Source: Bacteroidales bacterium
GTDB taxonomy: Bacteria > Bacteroidota > Bacteroidia > Bacteroidales > ML635J-15
Direction: 5' to 3'
Assembly: GCA_031275085.1 (NCBI GenBank)
Contig: JAISPG010000069.1
Coordinates: forward strand, 124,001-188,000
DNA: 64,000 bases
Shown here: positions 1-9,615 of the stretch, in pieces
Layout of the letters: every line of letters starts with the position of its first letter
How positions within the stretch are numbered: the first letter of the stretch is position 1
The notes under the pieces: generated by a model
Seen by the model: only the letters and a program-made list of their open reading frames with translations
Told to the model about the DNA's origin: nothing
Database searches by the model: none
Position numbers and translations under genes: made by a program

Positions 1-255
1 TGGAAATTAAATACTTTTGTTAACTATCATGAAAATACTCTTTATGATATTGGCAAAACTGTGTATGACTTCAGAGACGATGACGTACTTCTACGAATAA
101 TAAATAATGACACACTTTACAGTAAATGGATATTATTTGACGATTCGGAATATTTGCGTATTGACCAGAATACATATAAAATTACTCACCTGAACAAAAA
201 AACATTATCATTAAGATATGGCGAATTCGAAATGTTTTTTATTGGTAATAAATAA
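1..255 (+). CDS. C-terminal part of an unknown protein, cut by the window edge
   Basis: The reading frame is open from base 1, so the start lies outside the window. GTG at 61 is only the first possible start inside it. The visible 84 residues alternate polar and hydrophobic positions with short turns, as in a small beta-barrel such as a lipocalin-like protein. There is no catalytic motif. The family is not recognised and the fold is a guess. Confidence 0.5.
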   Translation, partial: WKLNTFVNYHENTLYDIGKTVYDFRDDDVLLRIINNDTLYSKWILFDDSEYLRIDQNTYKITHLNKKTLSLRYGEFEMFFIGNK

Positions 256-315
256 TCCGATTTATATTTTTCCTGTAATTTTAAGCCAGAAAGCAGAGCT
301 GTAAATTTAAAAAAA

Positions 316-537
316 CTATTTGTTGGTTTTTACGTTTTTCAGTCTTTTCCCAAGTGTTAATCCTACTCCGATAATTCCTATTATTAATGCTGTGCCGGAT
401 ATTCCATTGAAAAGCCCTAGAAAAAAGTCTGAAACAGGAATATCCGAAACCCGATTATATATTTGAACACCTACCTGAACTATAATACCAAATATAAGTG
501 AAAAAGTACTAAGTGCATAAAAATTTGTATTCCTCAT
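316..537 (-). CDS. Small two-helix membrane protein
   Basis: This 73-residue protein has two hydrophobic segments, about residues 8-28 and 38-62. They are separated by a short polar stretch with an aspartate and followed by a basic tail (KRLKNVKTNK). That pattern fits a two-pass inner-membrane protein with the basic end in the cytoplasm. It stands alone, convergent with the fragment at the window start, and no family is recognised. Confidence 0.5.
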   Translation of the reverse strand: MRNTNFYALSTFSLIFGIIVQVGVQIYNRVSDIPVSDFFLGLFNGISGTALIIGIIGVGLTLGKRLKNVKTNK

Positions 538-724
538 ATTCTTATTTTTCGTTTATGCAAAGTTAAGATTTAAAATTACTGAAAATAATTTATATTTTTT
601 GTGTTTGTCCTCATGTCAGACAGGTTTTACTTTTTTATTTACGATTTTATTATTTTCAAAATGCCAGCTGTTACGGCTTCAATCGTCCGGTAAGCTACTG
701 CGACTTTGTTTATTTTTTCATACG

Positions 725-755
725 TTTGTCCTGTATTATTCTTTTTTTAACTTTG
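725..755 (+). promoter_or_regulatory. Bacteroidota-type promoter of the aminotransferase gene
   Basis: A -7 element taactttg (748-755, matching TAnnTTTG) lies 19 bp after a TTTG (725-728) that fits the -33 element. The ATG follows 47 bp downstream of the -7 box. Confidence 0.55.
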
Positions 756-802
756 TATTCCAGTAACAAATTTTCATAAAAAGGATTATAAAATTCAAAA
801 GT

Positions 803-1987
803 ATGGTTTCAAACAGGGAGTTATTTCTGAATTATCTGGGGCAAACATCCGAAAGTCCTTATTTAATTGAAATAGAGAAAGCCGATGGAATTTATCTGTA
901 CGGACCCAACGGGAAAAAATATATTGACCTGATATCCGGAGTTTCAGTAAGCAGCCTGGGACATAATTCGGAAATAATTAAAAATGCGATAAAAGAACAG
1001 GTAGATAATCATCTTCATTTAATGGTATATGGTGAATTTATCCAGTCTCCACAGGTAAAACTTGCTGAATATTTATCAAATATGTTGCCTGAAAGTCTGG
1101 ATTCGGTATATTTAGTTAATAGTGGCAGCGAAGCAATAGAAGGAGCTGTTAAACTTGCAAAAAAATATACAGGAAAAACAAAACTTGTATCATTCAAAAA
1201 TGCATATCACGGAAGTACTCATGGTGCATTAAGTTTATGCGGGAACGAAGATTTCAAAAATTCATGCCGTCCCTTGCTACCGGAAGTTTACCATATAGAG
1301 CTAAATAATTTTAATGATCTGGAAATTATTGATAATAATACGGCATGTGTTGTTCTTGAACCTATACAGGCTGAAGGCGGAATAAAAATCCCGACAAAAG
1401 AATATATAAAAGAACTTAAGAAAATTTGCGACGAAAAAGGATGCCTTCTGATATTTGATGAAATACAGACCGGTTTTGGAAGAACAGGAAAGATGTTCGG
1501 GTTTCAGCATTTTGATGTTGTGCCCGACATTGTATGTTTTGCAAAAGCCCTGGGCGGAGGAATGCCGATAGGAGCGTTTGTATCATCAAAAGAAATAATG
1601 AATTATTTCAAAACTAATCCTGTACTGGGACATATAACCACTTTCGGGGGACATCCGGTTAGTTCTGCAGCTGCATATTCTACAATTAAATTTATTTCCG
1701 AATCTGAAATAACAAAATACGTCAAAGAAAAGGAAATGCTTTTCAGAGAAAAATTAAAACATCCGCTTATAAATGAAATCCGTGGGGAAGGTTTGTTATT
1801 AGCCGTTGAATTAGGTTCTTTCGACAGTGTGCTTAAAGTTGTAAAATACGGACTGGAAGAAGGATTTATAACCGATTGGTTTATTTTTCATGATACTGCA
1901 TTCAGGATTGCTCCACCACTTATTATTAATGAAAATGAAATAATAAAATCATGTGAATTGATTTTAAAAGTATTAAATAAAATTTGA
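803..1987 (+). CDS. Class III PLP-dependent aminotransferase (acetylornithine/GABA type)
   Basis: A 394-residue fold-type I aminotransferase that should move an amino group from an omega-amine or alpha-amine donor to a keto acid in the cytoplasm. Seen: phosphate-binding NSGSEA (about 106-111), the YHG that stacks on PLP (about 135-137), the DEIQTGFGRTG block with the pyridine-binding aspartate (219), and the Schiff-base lysine in FAKALGGG (K248). Length is slightly short for the family, but both ends look complete. It is not beside arginine, lysine or biotin genes, so the substrate cannot be assigned. An ornithine, GABA or diaminobutyrate enzyme are all possible. Confidence 0.85.
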   Translation: MVSNRELFLNYLGQTSESPYLIEIEKADGIYLYGPNGKKYIDLISGVSVSSLGHNSEIIKNAIKEQVDNHLHLMVYGEFIQSPQVKLAEYLSNMLPESLDSVYLVNSGSEAIEGAVKLAKKYTGKTKLVSFKNAYHGSTHGALSLCGNEDFKNSCRPLLPEVYHIELNNFNDLEIIDNNTACVVLEPIQAEGGIKIPTKEYIKELKKICDEKGCLLIFDEIQTGFGRTGKMFGFQHFDVVPDIVCFAKALGGGMPIGAFVSSKEIMNYFKTNPVLGHITTFGGHPVSSAAAYSTIKFISESEITKYVKEKEMLFREKLKHPLINEIRGEGLLLAVELGSFDSVLKVVKYGLEEGFITDWFIFHDTAFRIAPPLIINENEIIKSCELILKVLNKI

Positions 1988-2044
1988 TGTTACATAAATA
2001 AGATATTTACAAGTTTTGCGTTAATATATTAGAGTAATATACTT

Positions 2045-2944
2045 ATGAAGAAAAAATTTACATGGTTTTTAATATTATTCCTAACAAATGGAATATTATC
2101 GTATTCCAAAGAAGAACCTCATTTTCCTGAAATAGATTCGATCAAATCATATTTTGAAAGAATACAAAATTCTAATAGCGACAGGCAAAAAGAAAATATT
2201 AATGATGAACTTATTACTTATTTTATAACATTCCTGGAAAAACCACAATCATTTACTGCAAGCTTTGATTCATTACAATATGTTTCGGTCCTGCGATCAG
2301 ATGATAACTTATTAAATATATTTACCTGGAATTTATATTTTGAAGATGGAAAATTTAAATATTTTGGTTTTTTACAGTATAAAACAAAAGATAAAATTCT
2401 GGTTTATTTTCTAAATGATAAAAAATATAAATCTGATGAAACAGATGAAGAAATAACAAGAAATTATCTTTCCAATATGGAATGGTACGGCGCAATTTAT
2501 TATGAAATAGTAACCAAAAAGTGGAATTCAGAGACATACTATACTCTTATAGGCTGGGATGGTGCAAATTTTCTTATTAATAGAAAAATAGTAGAAATAT
2601 TAAGGTTCAATAAGCATAATTTACCTGTTTTCGGTGGTAAAATATTTCAGTACAATAAAACATTCAAAAATAGATTTGTGTTTGAATATGCCGACAGAGC
2701 AACAATGTTGTTGAGATATAATCCGCAACAAAATATGATCGTAATGGACCATCTTGCTCCTCCCGAAGAAAAATACCGCAATTTGTATCAATATTACGGA
2801 CCTGATCTTTCTTACGATGCATTGATTTTCAGAAATGGTAAATGGATACTGGAACTAGATATTGATGCAGAACTGGCAATACCTTACAAAAAAAATCAAA
2901 AGGTTAATACTATAAAAAAACATGGAATTAATACTGATTTTTAA
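2045..2944 (+). CDS. Exported protein of unknown function
   Basis: The 299 residues begin with a signal peptide (basic MKKK, then a hydrophobic stretch to about residue 19) and no lipobox. The mature part is rich in aromatic and charged residues, with repeated strand-like segments (for example WYGAIYYEIV and YYTLIGWDG). This suggests a soluble periplasmic or surface beta-rich protein. It lies two bases before the receiver-like gene at 2947, so the two are probably co-transcribed. No family is recognised. Confidence 0.7.
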   Translation: MKKKFTWFLILFLTNGILSYSKEEPHFPEIDSIKSYFERIQNSNSDRQKENINDELITYFITFLEKPQSFTASFDSLQYVSVLRSDDNLLNIFTWNLYFEDGKFKYFGFLQYKTKDKILVYFLNDKKYKSDETDEEITRNYLSNMEWYGAIYYEIVTKKWNSETYYTLIGWDGANFLINRKIVEILRFNKHNLPVFGGKIFQYNKTFKNRFVFEYADRATMLLRYNPQQNMIVMDHLAPPEEKYRNLYQYYGPDLSYDALIFRNGKWILELDIDAELAIPYKKNQKVNTIKKHGINTDF

Positions 2945-2946
2945 AA

Positions 2947-3465
2947 ATGAAGAAAAATGAACATATAAATTTTTATTGTGTTGACAATGACCTCCTGTCT
3001 CTTGATTCTTTTCAGAAAAATTTCCACCCCGGTTATGATAATTTTACTTTAAACACATTTAATTCGGTTCAAAGTTTCTTAAAAAAACTTGAAAACGACA
3101 CAAAAAATAAAAACCCTAAAATAGTTTTTATGGACAACCTTGTATTCAGCAGGGGATTAAAGACAAAGACCGCTCTAGAACTTATCTCTCCCATAAAAAA
3201 TATTGATAAAGATATTGCCATTGTAATTTTTGCAGATAGCGATAATTTGGATTTAAATGCCACATCGAGCAATATTAAAGTTTCTGCATTTTTAAAAAAA
3301 GATATGCACTTTTTTGTAAAATTATATCCATTAATTAACAGATTAATAAGTGAATATGAATTAAGGAAAAAAGAAAAAACTACTAAAATTGTAACCTTAA
3401 TTACTCTTATTTTAATTCTTGTTTCTGCAATCGCATTTGGTATAGGTATTACAATTTATTCTTAA
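2947..3465 (+). CDS. Receiver-like protein with a C-terminal membrane anchor
   Basis: Residues 1-135 follow a response-regulator receiver fold: an acidic pair in VDND (13, 15), a candidate phospho-acceptor in FMDN (D63), and a lysine in AFLKKD (K117). The strand before D63 is typical, but the loop after it is not, and the threonine position reads ADS. Instead of an output domain there is a basic linker and one strong transmembrane segment (about 146-170) ending at the C-terminus. A membrane-tethered receiver is unusual. It may act as a phosphate sink or partner of the exported protein encoded two bases upstream. Confidence 0.6.
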   Translation: MKKNEHINFYCVDNDLLSLDSFQKNFHPGYDNFTLNTFNSVQSFLKKLENDTKNKNPKIVFMDNLVFSRGLKTKTALELISPIKNIDKDIAIVIFADSDNLDLNATSSNIKVSAFLKKDMHFFVKLYPLINRLISEYELRKKEKTTKIVTLITLILILVSAIAFGIGITIYS

Positions 3466-3566
3466 AGGTCTTCGGACAAACAAAATGATGAATAAGAGAT
3501 AATGTCAGAATGAATTATTTTTATTCTTGTGTTCTTATATTTTTGGAATTATGATAATTTCAGCTA

Positions 3567-4955
3567 TTAATCAACAACTAATCTCCCTATCGCCTTTAAA
3601 TATTCAGTTTTTCCTATTTCTAACTTTGTTTTTGCTACAATATATTCTGATTCTGCATTCTGTAAAATAGCTTGTGCTTCTAAATAGTCCGAAATACTTT
3701 CCATACCTACTTCATAGTAGTCTTTACTCATTTTAAGATTTTCTTGCGCCTGATCCAAAGCTGTTTTTGTCATAGCAACTTCCAATAATAGTTCATTATA
3801 TTTATCAATAGCTTGTTGTGTTTCCAAAACCATTTTTTCATTAAGATCATAACTCTGTAACTCGGTAATAATCCGTTCGGTTTCAGCAATTTTAATTTTT
3901 CTGGCTCCCTCACCCCAATGAAATAATGGAATTGAAACCGATACCATTGCTGAAAATCCTCCTTTATCAAAAAGAAGATCATCATTTAATTTTACGCCAT
4001 ATGTATAGTTATACGCTCCCCTGACTCCAACAGATGGTAAAAAATCGCTCCGAACAACACGTTCTTCCTGTACTTTAAACTCAATCTGCTTATTTAACAT
4101 TTCATATTCGGGACGAGTAGTAATGTCTATTTCAGAATTTACACTTAATATATTTTCGTTAAATGACTGAGAAGGCATTATATCTGTTAATAATGGCAAT
4201 CCAAGTATCTGACATAAGTTCATTCCGGATAAGCGTACGCCGTTTTCGGCACGTTGCAATTGCAGATTTGCCTGATTTAACTGAACCTGAACTTTCATCA
4301 AGTCATTTCTGGATTTCATTCCTGTCTCAACAGCATTGTTTACAACACGATAAAACTCCTCAACTGTTTCTTTATATGTTTTAGCCGACTTTTGTAATTC
4401 TAAGGTTTGCACATAGGTCCAGTATGCTTTATCTGTTTCTACAATCACTTCCGATTCCGTCAACTTTATATTCAAATCTGCAATTTCATCACCAATTTTA
4501 GACATTTTATATCCTGCTCTTATTTTTCCGCCCATATATATAGGCTGTTCAAGATTTATGCCTGCAAGATAAGTGTTATTAAGATTTAACCTGAAATTCA
4601 TATCCGGAAGAGAAATTACTGATAATCCCTCAATAATAGGATAATATTGAGATGGGACAATACTGCTTACAAGATTAGGGTCAAATATCTGCATACTACC
4701 TAATTTTAATGCAAGATCCGATTTGGAAGAAGTATAATAAGCAATACCGCTTGCGGATAACTTAGGTAAAAAGTTTGTAAATGTAGATTTAACAGTTAAA
4801 TCCGCTTTTTCCTTATTTTTATAAGCAATTGATATTTTTTTATTGTTTTCTATAGCCTTTTTTCTGCATTGTTCTAAAGTCATCTCTTGTCCGGATAATG
4901 TAATGGTAAAAAGAAGACAAAAGATCATTATTGAGATGTTTTTTATATTATTCAT
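3567..4955 (-). CDS. Outer-membrane efflux channel, TolC family
   Basis: This 462-residue protein has a signal peptide and the two-repeat, helix-rich layout of TolC-family channels (an N-terminal MTLEQCRKKAIENNKKI start and long coiled-coil stretches in each half). It should form the outer-membrane duct of a tripartite pump. It lies 135 bp downstream of the RND pump gene on the same strand, so adaptor, pump and channel (9328 to 3567) form one drug-efflux-type operon. Confidence 0.9.
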   Translation of the reverse strand: MNNIKNISIMIFCLLFTITLSGQEMTLEQCRKKAIENNKKISIAYKNKEKADLTVKSTFTNFLPKLSASGIAYYTSSKSDLALKLGSMQIFDPNLVSSIVPSQYYPIIEGLSVISLPDMNFRLNLNNTYLAGINLEQPIYMGGKIRAGYKMSKIGDEIADLNIKLTESEVIVETDKAYWTYVQTLELQKSAKTYKETVEEFYRVVNNAVETGMKSRNDLMKVQVQLNQANLQLQRAENGVRLSGMNLCQILGLPLLTDIMPSQSFNENILSVNSEIDITTRPEYEMLNKQIEFKVQEERVVRSDFLPSVGVRGAYNYTYGVKLNDDLLFDKGGFSAMVSVSIPLFHWGEGARKIKIAETERIITELQSYDLNEKMVLETQQAIDKYNELLLEVAMTKTALDQAQENLKMSKDYYEVGMESISDYLEAQAILQNAESEYIVAKTKLEIGKTEYLKAIGRLVVD

Positions 4956-5090
4956 AAGATTTGTTTTTATTATTTACTGAAGTTAAGCAAGTAAATCGAA
5001 GTTACTGAAGTTATTGGTGTGCATATTCATATAATTTTTGCAATAATTATTTTAGTTCGCATGACTTCTTCTAACTTGTGTAACCTTCTG

Positions 5091-8000
5091 TTATTTAATT
5101 TTTATATTAAAGAATAAAGCATATAATACAGGAATAAACAATAATGTTATAAGAGTTCCTATTAGCAATCCTCCCATGATAACAACTGCTGCCGGACCAA
5201 ATAACGAATCTCCCAAAAGAGGAATCATACCGAGAATAGTTGTCAACGATGCAAGCATAACAGGTCGAAAACGACTTGCTGAACTATCGAGCAGAGCTTT
5301 CACCGGTTGAACTCCATTTTTTATTTGTAAAGTTATTTCATCCATTAATACAATACCGTTCTTAATCAACATTCCCATCAAACCTAAAGATGCGACAATA
5401 GCAACAAATCCAAAAGTTTTTCCGGATATAAGCATAGAGAAGACAATACCAATAAACAATAGAGGTAGGCAAAGAATAATGATTAATGGCTTTTTGTAAT
5501 CTTTAAATAATAAAATCAATATGGTTATTATTAATATGATTGCCAATGGATAATATTTAAATAAATATTTCATTGAGTCCGTACTTGCTTTTCTTTCTCC
5601 TTCCCATTTCATACTATAACCCACAGGAAGCTCTATGTTTTCAACTTGTTCCTCTATAGTCTGACGGGAATTTTCTACTGCATATCCGGGTCGCTGGTAA
5701 CATTGCACATGTATTGTACGTTCTCCATCACTACGGATAACTACCGGTTCTTCCCAGGCAATTTTCACTCCGTTAGAAGCCTGACTTAAAGGAACTGTTC
5801 TTAAAATAGAAGCTATTAAGTCTTCTTCGGTAGTTACTCCGGTTATTAAGCCTTGAATAGTTTCTCTATTGAATTCTTTCAGTGAAGGCATCATACTGAA
5901 TATAGGAGTATGTTCCAGAGATTCTATGAATTCTTTCAGTGAAGGCATCATACTGAATATAGGAGTATGTTCCAGAGATTCTATAGGATTTCCGTTTTTA
6001 TCCACACATTTGACATAAATACTTTTACTTTCAAGTCCTTCGTAAAACATTCCTGTAGGAATTCCATCCGTTGCACTCATAACAGACAATCCTATATCCT
6101 GCCTGCTTAATCCTATATTACGGGCTATTGGTTGATTATAATCAATCATCAGTGCAGGAACTTTAGGTTCCCAATCGGTTGTAGGCATATATAATTGCGA
6201 ACTGTTATTTATTATTTCTGTTGCCTGCTGTGCCAGATCACGAAGTACATCAGGATCGGGACCGCTAAACGCTATTTCTATAGGAAACTTCTTATACATT
6301 AAGTTATATCGTTTCAATCGCACATAAGCATCAGGATAATTTTCATTAAGATATTCCTGGATTTCATCCATAGAAGCAACTAAAGCCCGTGGAGAAGTAT
6401 AATCAACAATTAATTCCCCGTATGATAACGAAGGGTCTGCAATGCTCCTTACTAAATTGTAACGGCTTGAAGTTCCTCCTATCGACGTAGTTACATGTGT
6501 TATCTCCTTACGGGAAAGCAAATAATCTTCAATTGATTCCAAATCGGTCTTTGTACGACTGCTATTTACTCCTTCGTGTAATTTATATTCTATATATAAC
6601 TGATCGTAATCCATATCGGGGAAAAATCCTTGCGGAAGAAAACGAAAACAGAATAAGCTGATAAATACCAGTATACCCCCAACGCTCAATGTAATAATAC
6701 GGTGCGACAAAACCCAACTTAAAACACTACGTAATGCCCGATAGTATTTATTATCATAAGGATCTTTGTCCGTTTTGTTTTCTTTTATTTTCAACGATTT
6801 ATCGGCATGTATCGGAACTAAGGTCAATGCAAGTATCCAACTCAATAAGAGAGAAACGGCAAGTACAATAAATAAGTCACGCACATATATGCCTGCCGTA
6901 TCCGGTGATAAAAATATAGGGAAAAATGCTAAAATAGCGATAAGAGTAGCCCCAAGTAAAGGCATAGCCGTTTGTCTTCCAATTGCAGTCAATGCCTTTC
7001 GGCGATCGACTTTTTTCTGCAAATCAACCTGAATACCGTCGAGTATTACAATAGCATTATCTACCAGCATTCCCATTGCCAAAACAAATGAAGCTAATGA
7101 TACACGCTGTAATGTCCCCTCAAAAATATTCAAAATCATAAGTGAACCTAAAACCGTTACAAGTAAACTGGTTCCAAGAATTATTCCGCTTCTGAAACCC
7201 ATTGTAAACATTAATAGTACAACTACAATAAGAATTGACTCTATTAAGTTTATCATAAAAGTATTTAAAGCATCATCTACTCTTTCGGGCTGGAAAAAGA
7301 CTTTATTTATTTCTATTCCAACAGGCAAGCGTTCTTCTTGTAACTTTTCCAATGTTTTTTCAACTTCTTTTCCAATTTTTACAATATCGGTTCCGCTTAA
7401 AGCTGAAATAGAAATTCCAAGAGCTTGTTTTTTATCGTAACGCATTTCGCTGCGTACAGGAGTTTCATAATCTGTACTTATTCCGGCAATATCTTTAAGT
7501 CTCAACTGGTCGTCTTCATGACCTTGCAGCAAAAGATTACCAATATCTTCAACCGTCTTATACCTATCGTTTATTGAAACACGTAAACGAATATCCCCGC
7601 TTTCATAATAACCCGAATAAATTGTTTTATTTTGACCATTAAGAGTTGAAAGCACTTCGGCAGGATGAACCCCTAAGTTTGCTAATTTATCCTCGTAAAG
7701 TTCAATATTTATACATTCTTTTTGTTTACCGTAAATCGTAATATCAGATACTCCGTCTACTTTTAAGATTTCCTGCTTTATTAAATCTGCAAATTTTCCT
7801 GCTTCTTCGGGCGAATAACCTTCATAAGTCAATGCATACAGCATTCCGTAAACATCTCCAAAATTATCCATTACAATAGAAGATGAAACACCTTCGGGAA
7901 GCGATTGCTGTACGTCATTCACTTTTCGTCGAAGCAAATCCCAGCATTGTTCTACTTCATCATTTTGTATTAATGTTGACAATCCTACGCTTATCATCGA

Positions 8001-8267
8001 AACATCATTCATCGAACGACTCGAAACGTTGTCAACACCTTTCATCGAACGAATACTCTTTTCCAATACATCGGTTACTTCCAACTCTACCTGATGTGCC
8101 GAAGCTCCGGGATAAAGCGTAACAACCGTAGCTTGTTTCACAGTAATTTCGGGGTCTTCAAGCTTACTCATATTATAATAAGCTACTCCGCCTCCCAGTA
8201 TTAATATAAGCACTAAAAAATAAATCAGCTTTTTATTGTCTAATGCCCAGCTTCCTATATCTTTCAT
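5091..8267 (-). CDS. RND efflux transporter, AcrB/MexB-like family
   Basis: A 1058-residue inner-membrane proton/substrate antiporter. Visible: an N-terminal transmembrane helix (about 13-31), two large periplasmic loops, and the transmembrane-4 motif MGMLVDNAIVILDG with the proton-relay aspartate. A matching second half ends in LFIPVLYALFF. Its ATG overlaps the stop of the adaptor gene (ATGA, 8264-8267), so translation is probably coupled. The second periplasmic loop carries an exact in-frame duplication of 19 residues (bases 5871-5984). Without it the protein would be 1039 residues, the usual family length. Substrate unknown; the context suggests organic compounds rather than metals. Confidence 0.93.
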   Translation of the reverse strand: MKDIGSWALDNKKLIYFLVLILILGGGVAYYNMSKLEDPEITVKQATVVTLYPGASAHQVELEVTDVLEKSIRSMKGVDNVSSRSMNDVSMISVGLSTLIQNDEVEQCWDLLRRKVNDVQQSLPEGVSSSIVMDNFGDVYGMLYALTYEGYSPEEAGKFADLIKQEILKVDGVSDITIYGKQKECINIELYEDKLANLGVHPAEVLSTLNGQNKTIYSGYYESGDIRLRVSINDRYKTVEDIGNLLLQGHEDDQLRLKDIAGISTDYETPVRSEMRYDKKQALGISISALSGTDIVKIGKEVEKTLEKLQEERLPVGIEINKVFFQPERVDDALNTFMINLIESILIVVVLLMFTMGFRSGIILGTSLLVTVLGSLMILNIFEGTLQRVSLASFVLAMGMLVDNAIVILDGIQVDLQKKVDRRKALTAIGRQTAMPLLGATLIAILAFFPIFLSPDTAGIYVRDLFIVLAVSLLLSWILALTLVPIHADKSLKIKENKTDKDPYDNKYYRALRSVLSWVLSHRIITLSVGGILVFISLFCFRFLPQGFFPDMDYDQLYIEYKLHEGVNSSRTKTDLESIEDYLLSRKEITHVTTSIGGTSSRYNLVRSIADPSLSYGELIVDYTSPRALVASMDEIQEYLNENYPDAYVRLKRYNLMYKKFPIEIAFSGPDPDVLRDLAQQATEIINNSSQLYMPTTDWEPKVPALMIDYNQPIARNIGLSRQDIGLSVMSATDGIPTGMFYEGLESKSIYVKCVDKNGNPIESLEHTPIFSMMPSLKEFIESLEHTPIFSMMPSLKEFNRETIQGLITGVTTEEDLIASILRTVPLSQASNGVKIAWEEPVVIRSDGERTIHVQCYQRPGYAVENSRQTIEEQVENIELPVGYSMKWEGERKASTDSMKYLFKYYPLAIILIITILILLFKDYKKPLIIILCLPLLFIGIVFSMLISGKTFGFVAIVASLGLMGMLIKNGIVLMDEITLQIKNGVQPVKALLDSSASRFRPVMLASLTTILGMIPLLGDSLFGPAAVVIMGGLLIGTLITLLFIPVLYALFFNIKIK
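5871..5984 (-). repeat. Exact 57-bp tandem duplication inside the RND pump gene
   Basis: Bases 5871-5927 and 5928-5984 are identical. Each encodes 19 residues starting IESLEHTP and ending SLKEF. The unit is a multiple of three, so the frame is kept. Identity of the copies indicates a recent event. Confidence 0.97.
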
Positions 8268-9328
8268 AATAAACCTCCCACGTTTGTTTTACTCGGTTCG
8301 GACAATATTTTTACTTTTCCTCCATCAGGTAAGTTATGAACTCCCACTGCCACAACTTTTTCTCCCGCTTTTAATCCTTCAGAAACAACAAGTGTTCCAT
8401 CTGTCAGTATTTCAGCAAGTTTTATATTTCTAATATTTATTATCTGTTTACTTTCATCATAAATCCAAACAGTAGGTTGTCCGTCAATTTCAAACATGGC
8501 ATTAATTGGTACCGACACAATATTATTTTCTTCAGGTTTAAAATGAATATTTACCATTGTTGACATTCCCGGAGTGGGTGTTTGAGGATTTATATTTCCT
8601 GTCATTTTAAAACGAACACTATACATCTGGTTTAAATTGGCTTTCTGATTGATAGAAACCAACTCCAACGGAAATGTTTGGTCAGGAAATATATCGAAAT
8701 AGCAAGTATAACTATCAAATCTATCGCGGCGGATAAATTCACCTGCAGGAATATTTATTTCTACTTCGGGCATCCCCGTACTGATAATTGAAAAAACAGG
8801 CATACCGGCGCCAACCGTTTCTCCTTTGTCGTAATAACGTTTCTGAACATACCCGTCAAAAGGAGCTATTAGTTTTGTATCGGATAAAGCATTTTTATGT
8901 GCATTGTATTTGGCTGTAATTTGCTGTAATCCTGATACTGCCTTATCATAATCATTAGCTGATATGCTTTGTTTTTCGTACAGCTGAATAACACGCTCAG
9001 CTTCTGCTTTTACCTGATTATATTCAGCTTCTGTTGCCGAAAATTGTATGGCATAATCACGAGAATCCATTTCTGCCAGCACTTGTCCTTTTAAAATAAA
9101 TTGTCCTTCGGTTACATTTATTTTGTCAATAGGTCCGCTTATCCGAAAAGATAAATTAATTTCGGAAGCCGCTTTTACCTTTCCCGGAAAAGATACTGTA
9201 CTTTCTTCTCCGTATTTTTCAACAGTGCACAGTTTAACCATAGGAATAGTATCAACCTGAGTATTTTTTTGTTTACATGCTGAAAACAAAAAGAATATTG
9301 CCGAAATAATAATCAAAATCTTTTTCAT
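8264..9328 (-). CDS. RND efflux periplasmic adaptor (membrane fusion protein, lipoprotein)
   Basis: A 354-residue adaptor bridging the RND pump and the TolC channel. The signal peptide ends in a lipobox-like FLFSAC, so it is probably lipid-anchored. The order is: beta-barrel and lipoyl half motif (about 40-75, ending VLAEMDSRD), alpha-helical hairpin (about 75-125), second lipoyl half (LIAPFDGYVQKRYYDKGE), then a C-terminal beta domain. It is the first gene of the operon 9328 to 3567 and is divergent from the AraC regulator at 9616. Together they form a standard regulator/pump arrangement. Confidence 0.92.
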   Translation of the reverse strand: MKKILIIISAIFFLFSACKQKNTQVDTIPMVKLCTVEKYGEESTVSFPGKVKAASEINLSFRISGPIDKINVTEGQFILKGQVLAEMDSRDYAIQFSATEAEYNQVKAEAERVIQLYEKQSISANDYDKAVSGLQQITAKYNAHKNALSDTKLIAPFDGYVQKRYYDKGETVGAGMPVFSIISTGMPEVEINIPAGEFIRRDRFDSYTCYFDIFPDQTFPLELVSINQKANLNQMYSVRFKMTGNINPQTPTPGMSTMVNIHFKPEENNIVSVPINAMFEIDGQPTVWIYDESKQIINIRNIKLAEILTDGTLVVSEGLKAGEKVVAVGVHNLPDGGKVKILSEPSKTNVGGLL

Positions 9329-9477
9329 ATATTATAAAGTTTTGTAATTTATATCAAAATGAATATTTCGTATTTGTGGCTTCGACTTCCCTTCGACTCC
9401 GCTCAGGGAGCAGCTCAGCCACAAGTTAGGGTTAAATTATATTTCACTTCAACATTAGATATCTATATTTATATTTA

Positions 9478-9590
9478 CAAAAATATAGACATTTATGTTT
9501 GAAACAGGTCTTATTTTGACAGTAAAATGTTCAAATTAGGAAATAATGTCTTATTTAAGAATTTATTAACAAATAAAATGTTTATTTTTG
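9478..9590. promoter_or_regulatory. Divergent promoter region between efflux operon and AraC gene
   Basis: On the minus strand a -7-like element (CAAANNTA as read on plus) lies at 9478-9485. On the plus strand tatttttg (9583-9590) is a TAnnTTTG match 26 bp before the AraC start. The direct repeat gtcttattt occurs at 9508-9516 and 9548-9556, exactly 40 bp apart, and is a candidate AraC operator. Upstream, about 9385-9415, lies a dyad-rich stretch (cttcgactccgctcagg) that looks like a dispersed short element. Confidence 0.4.
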
Positions 9591-9615
9591 GAAATGATCT
9601 TATCAAAAAATATTT

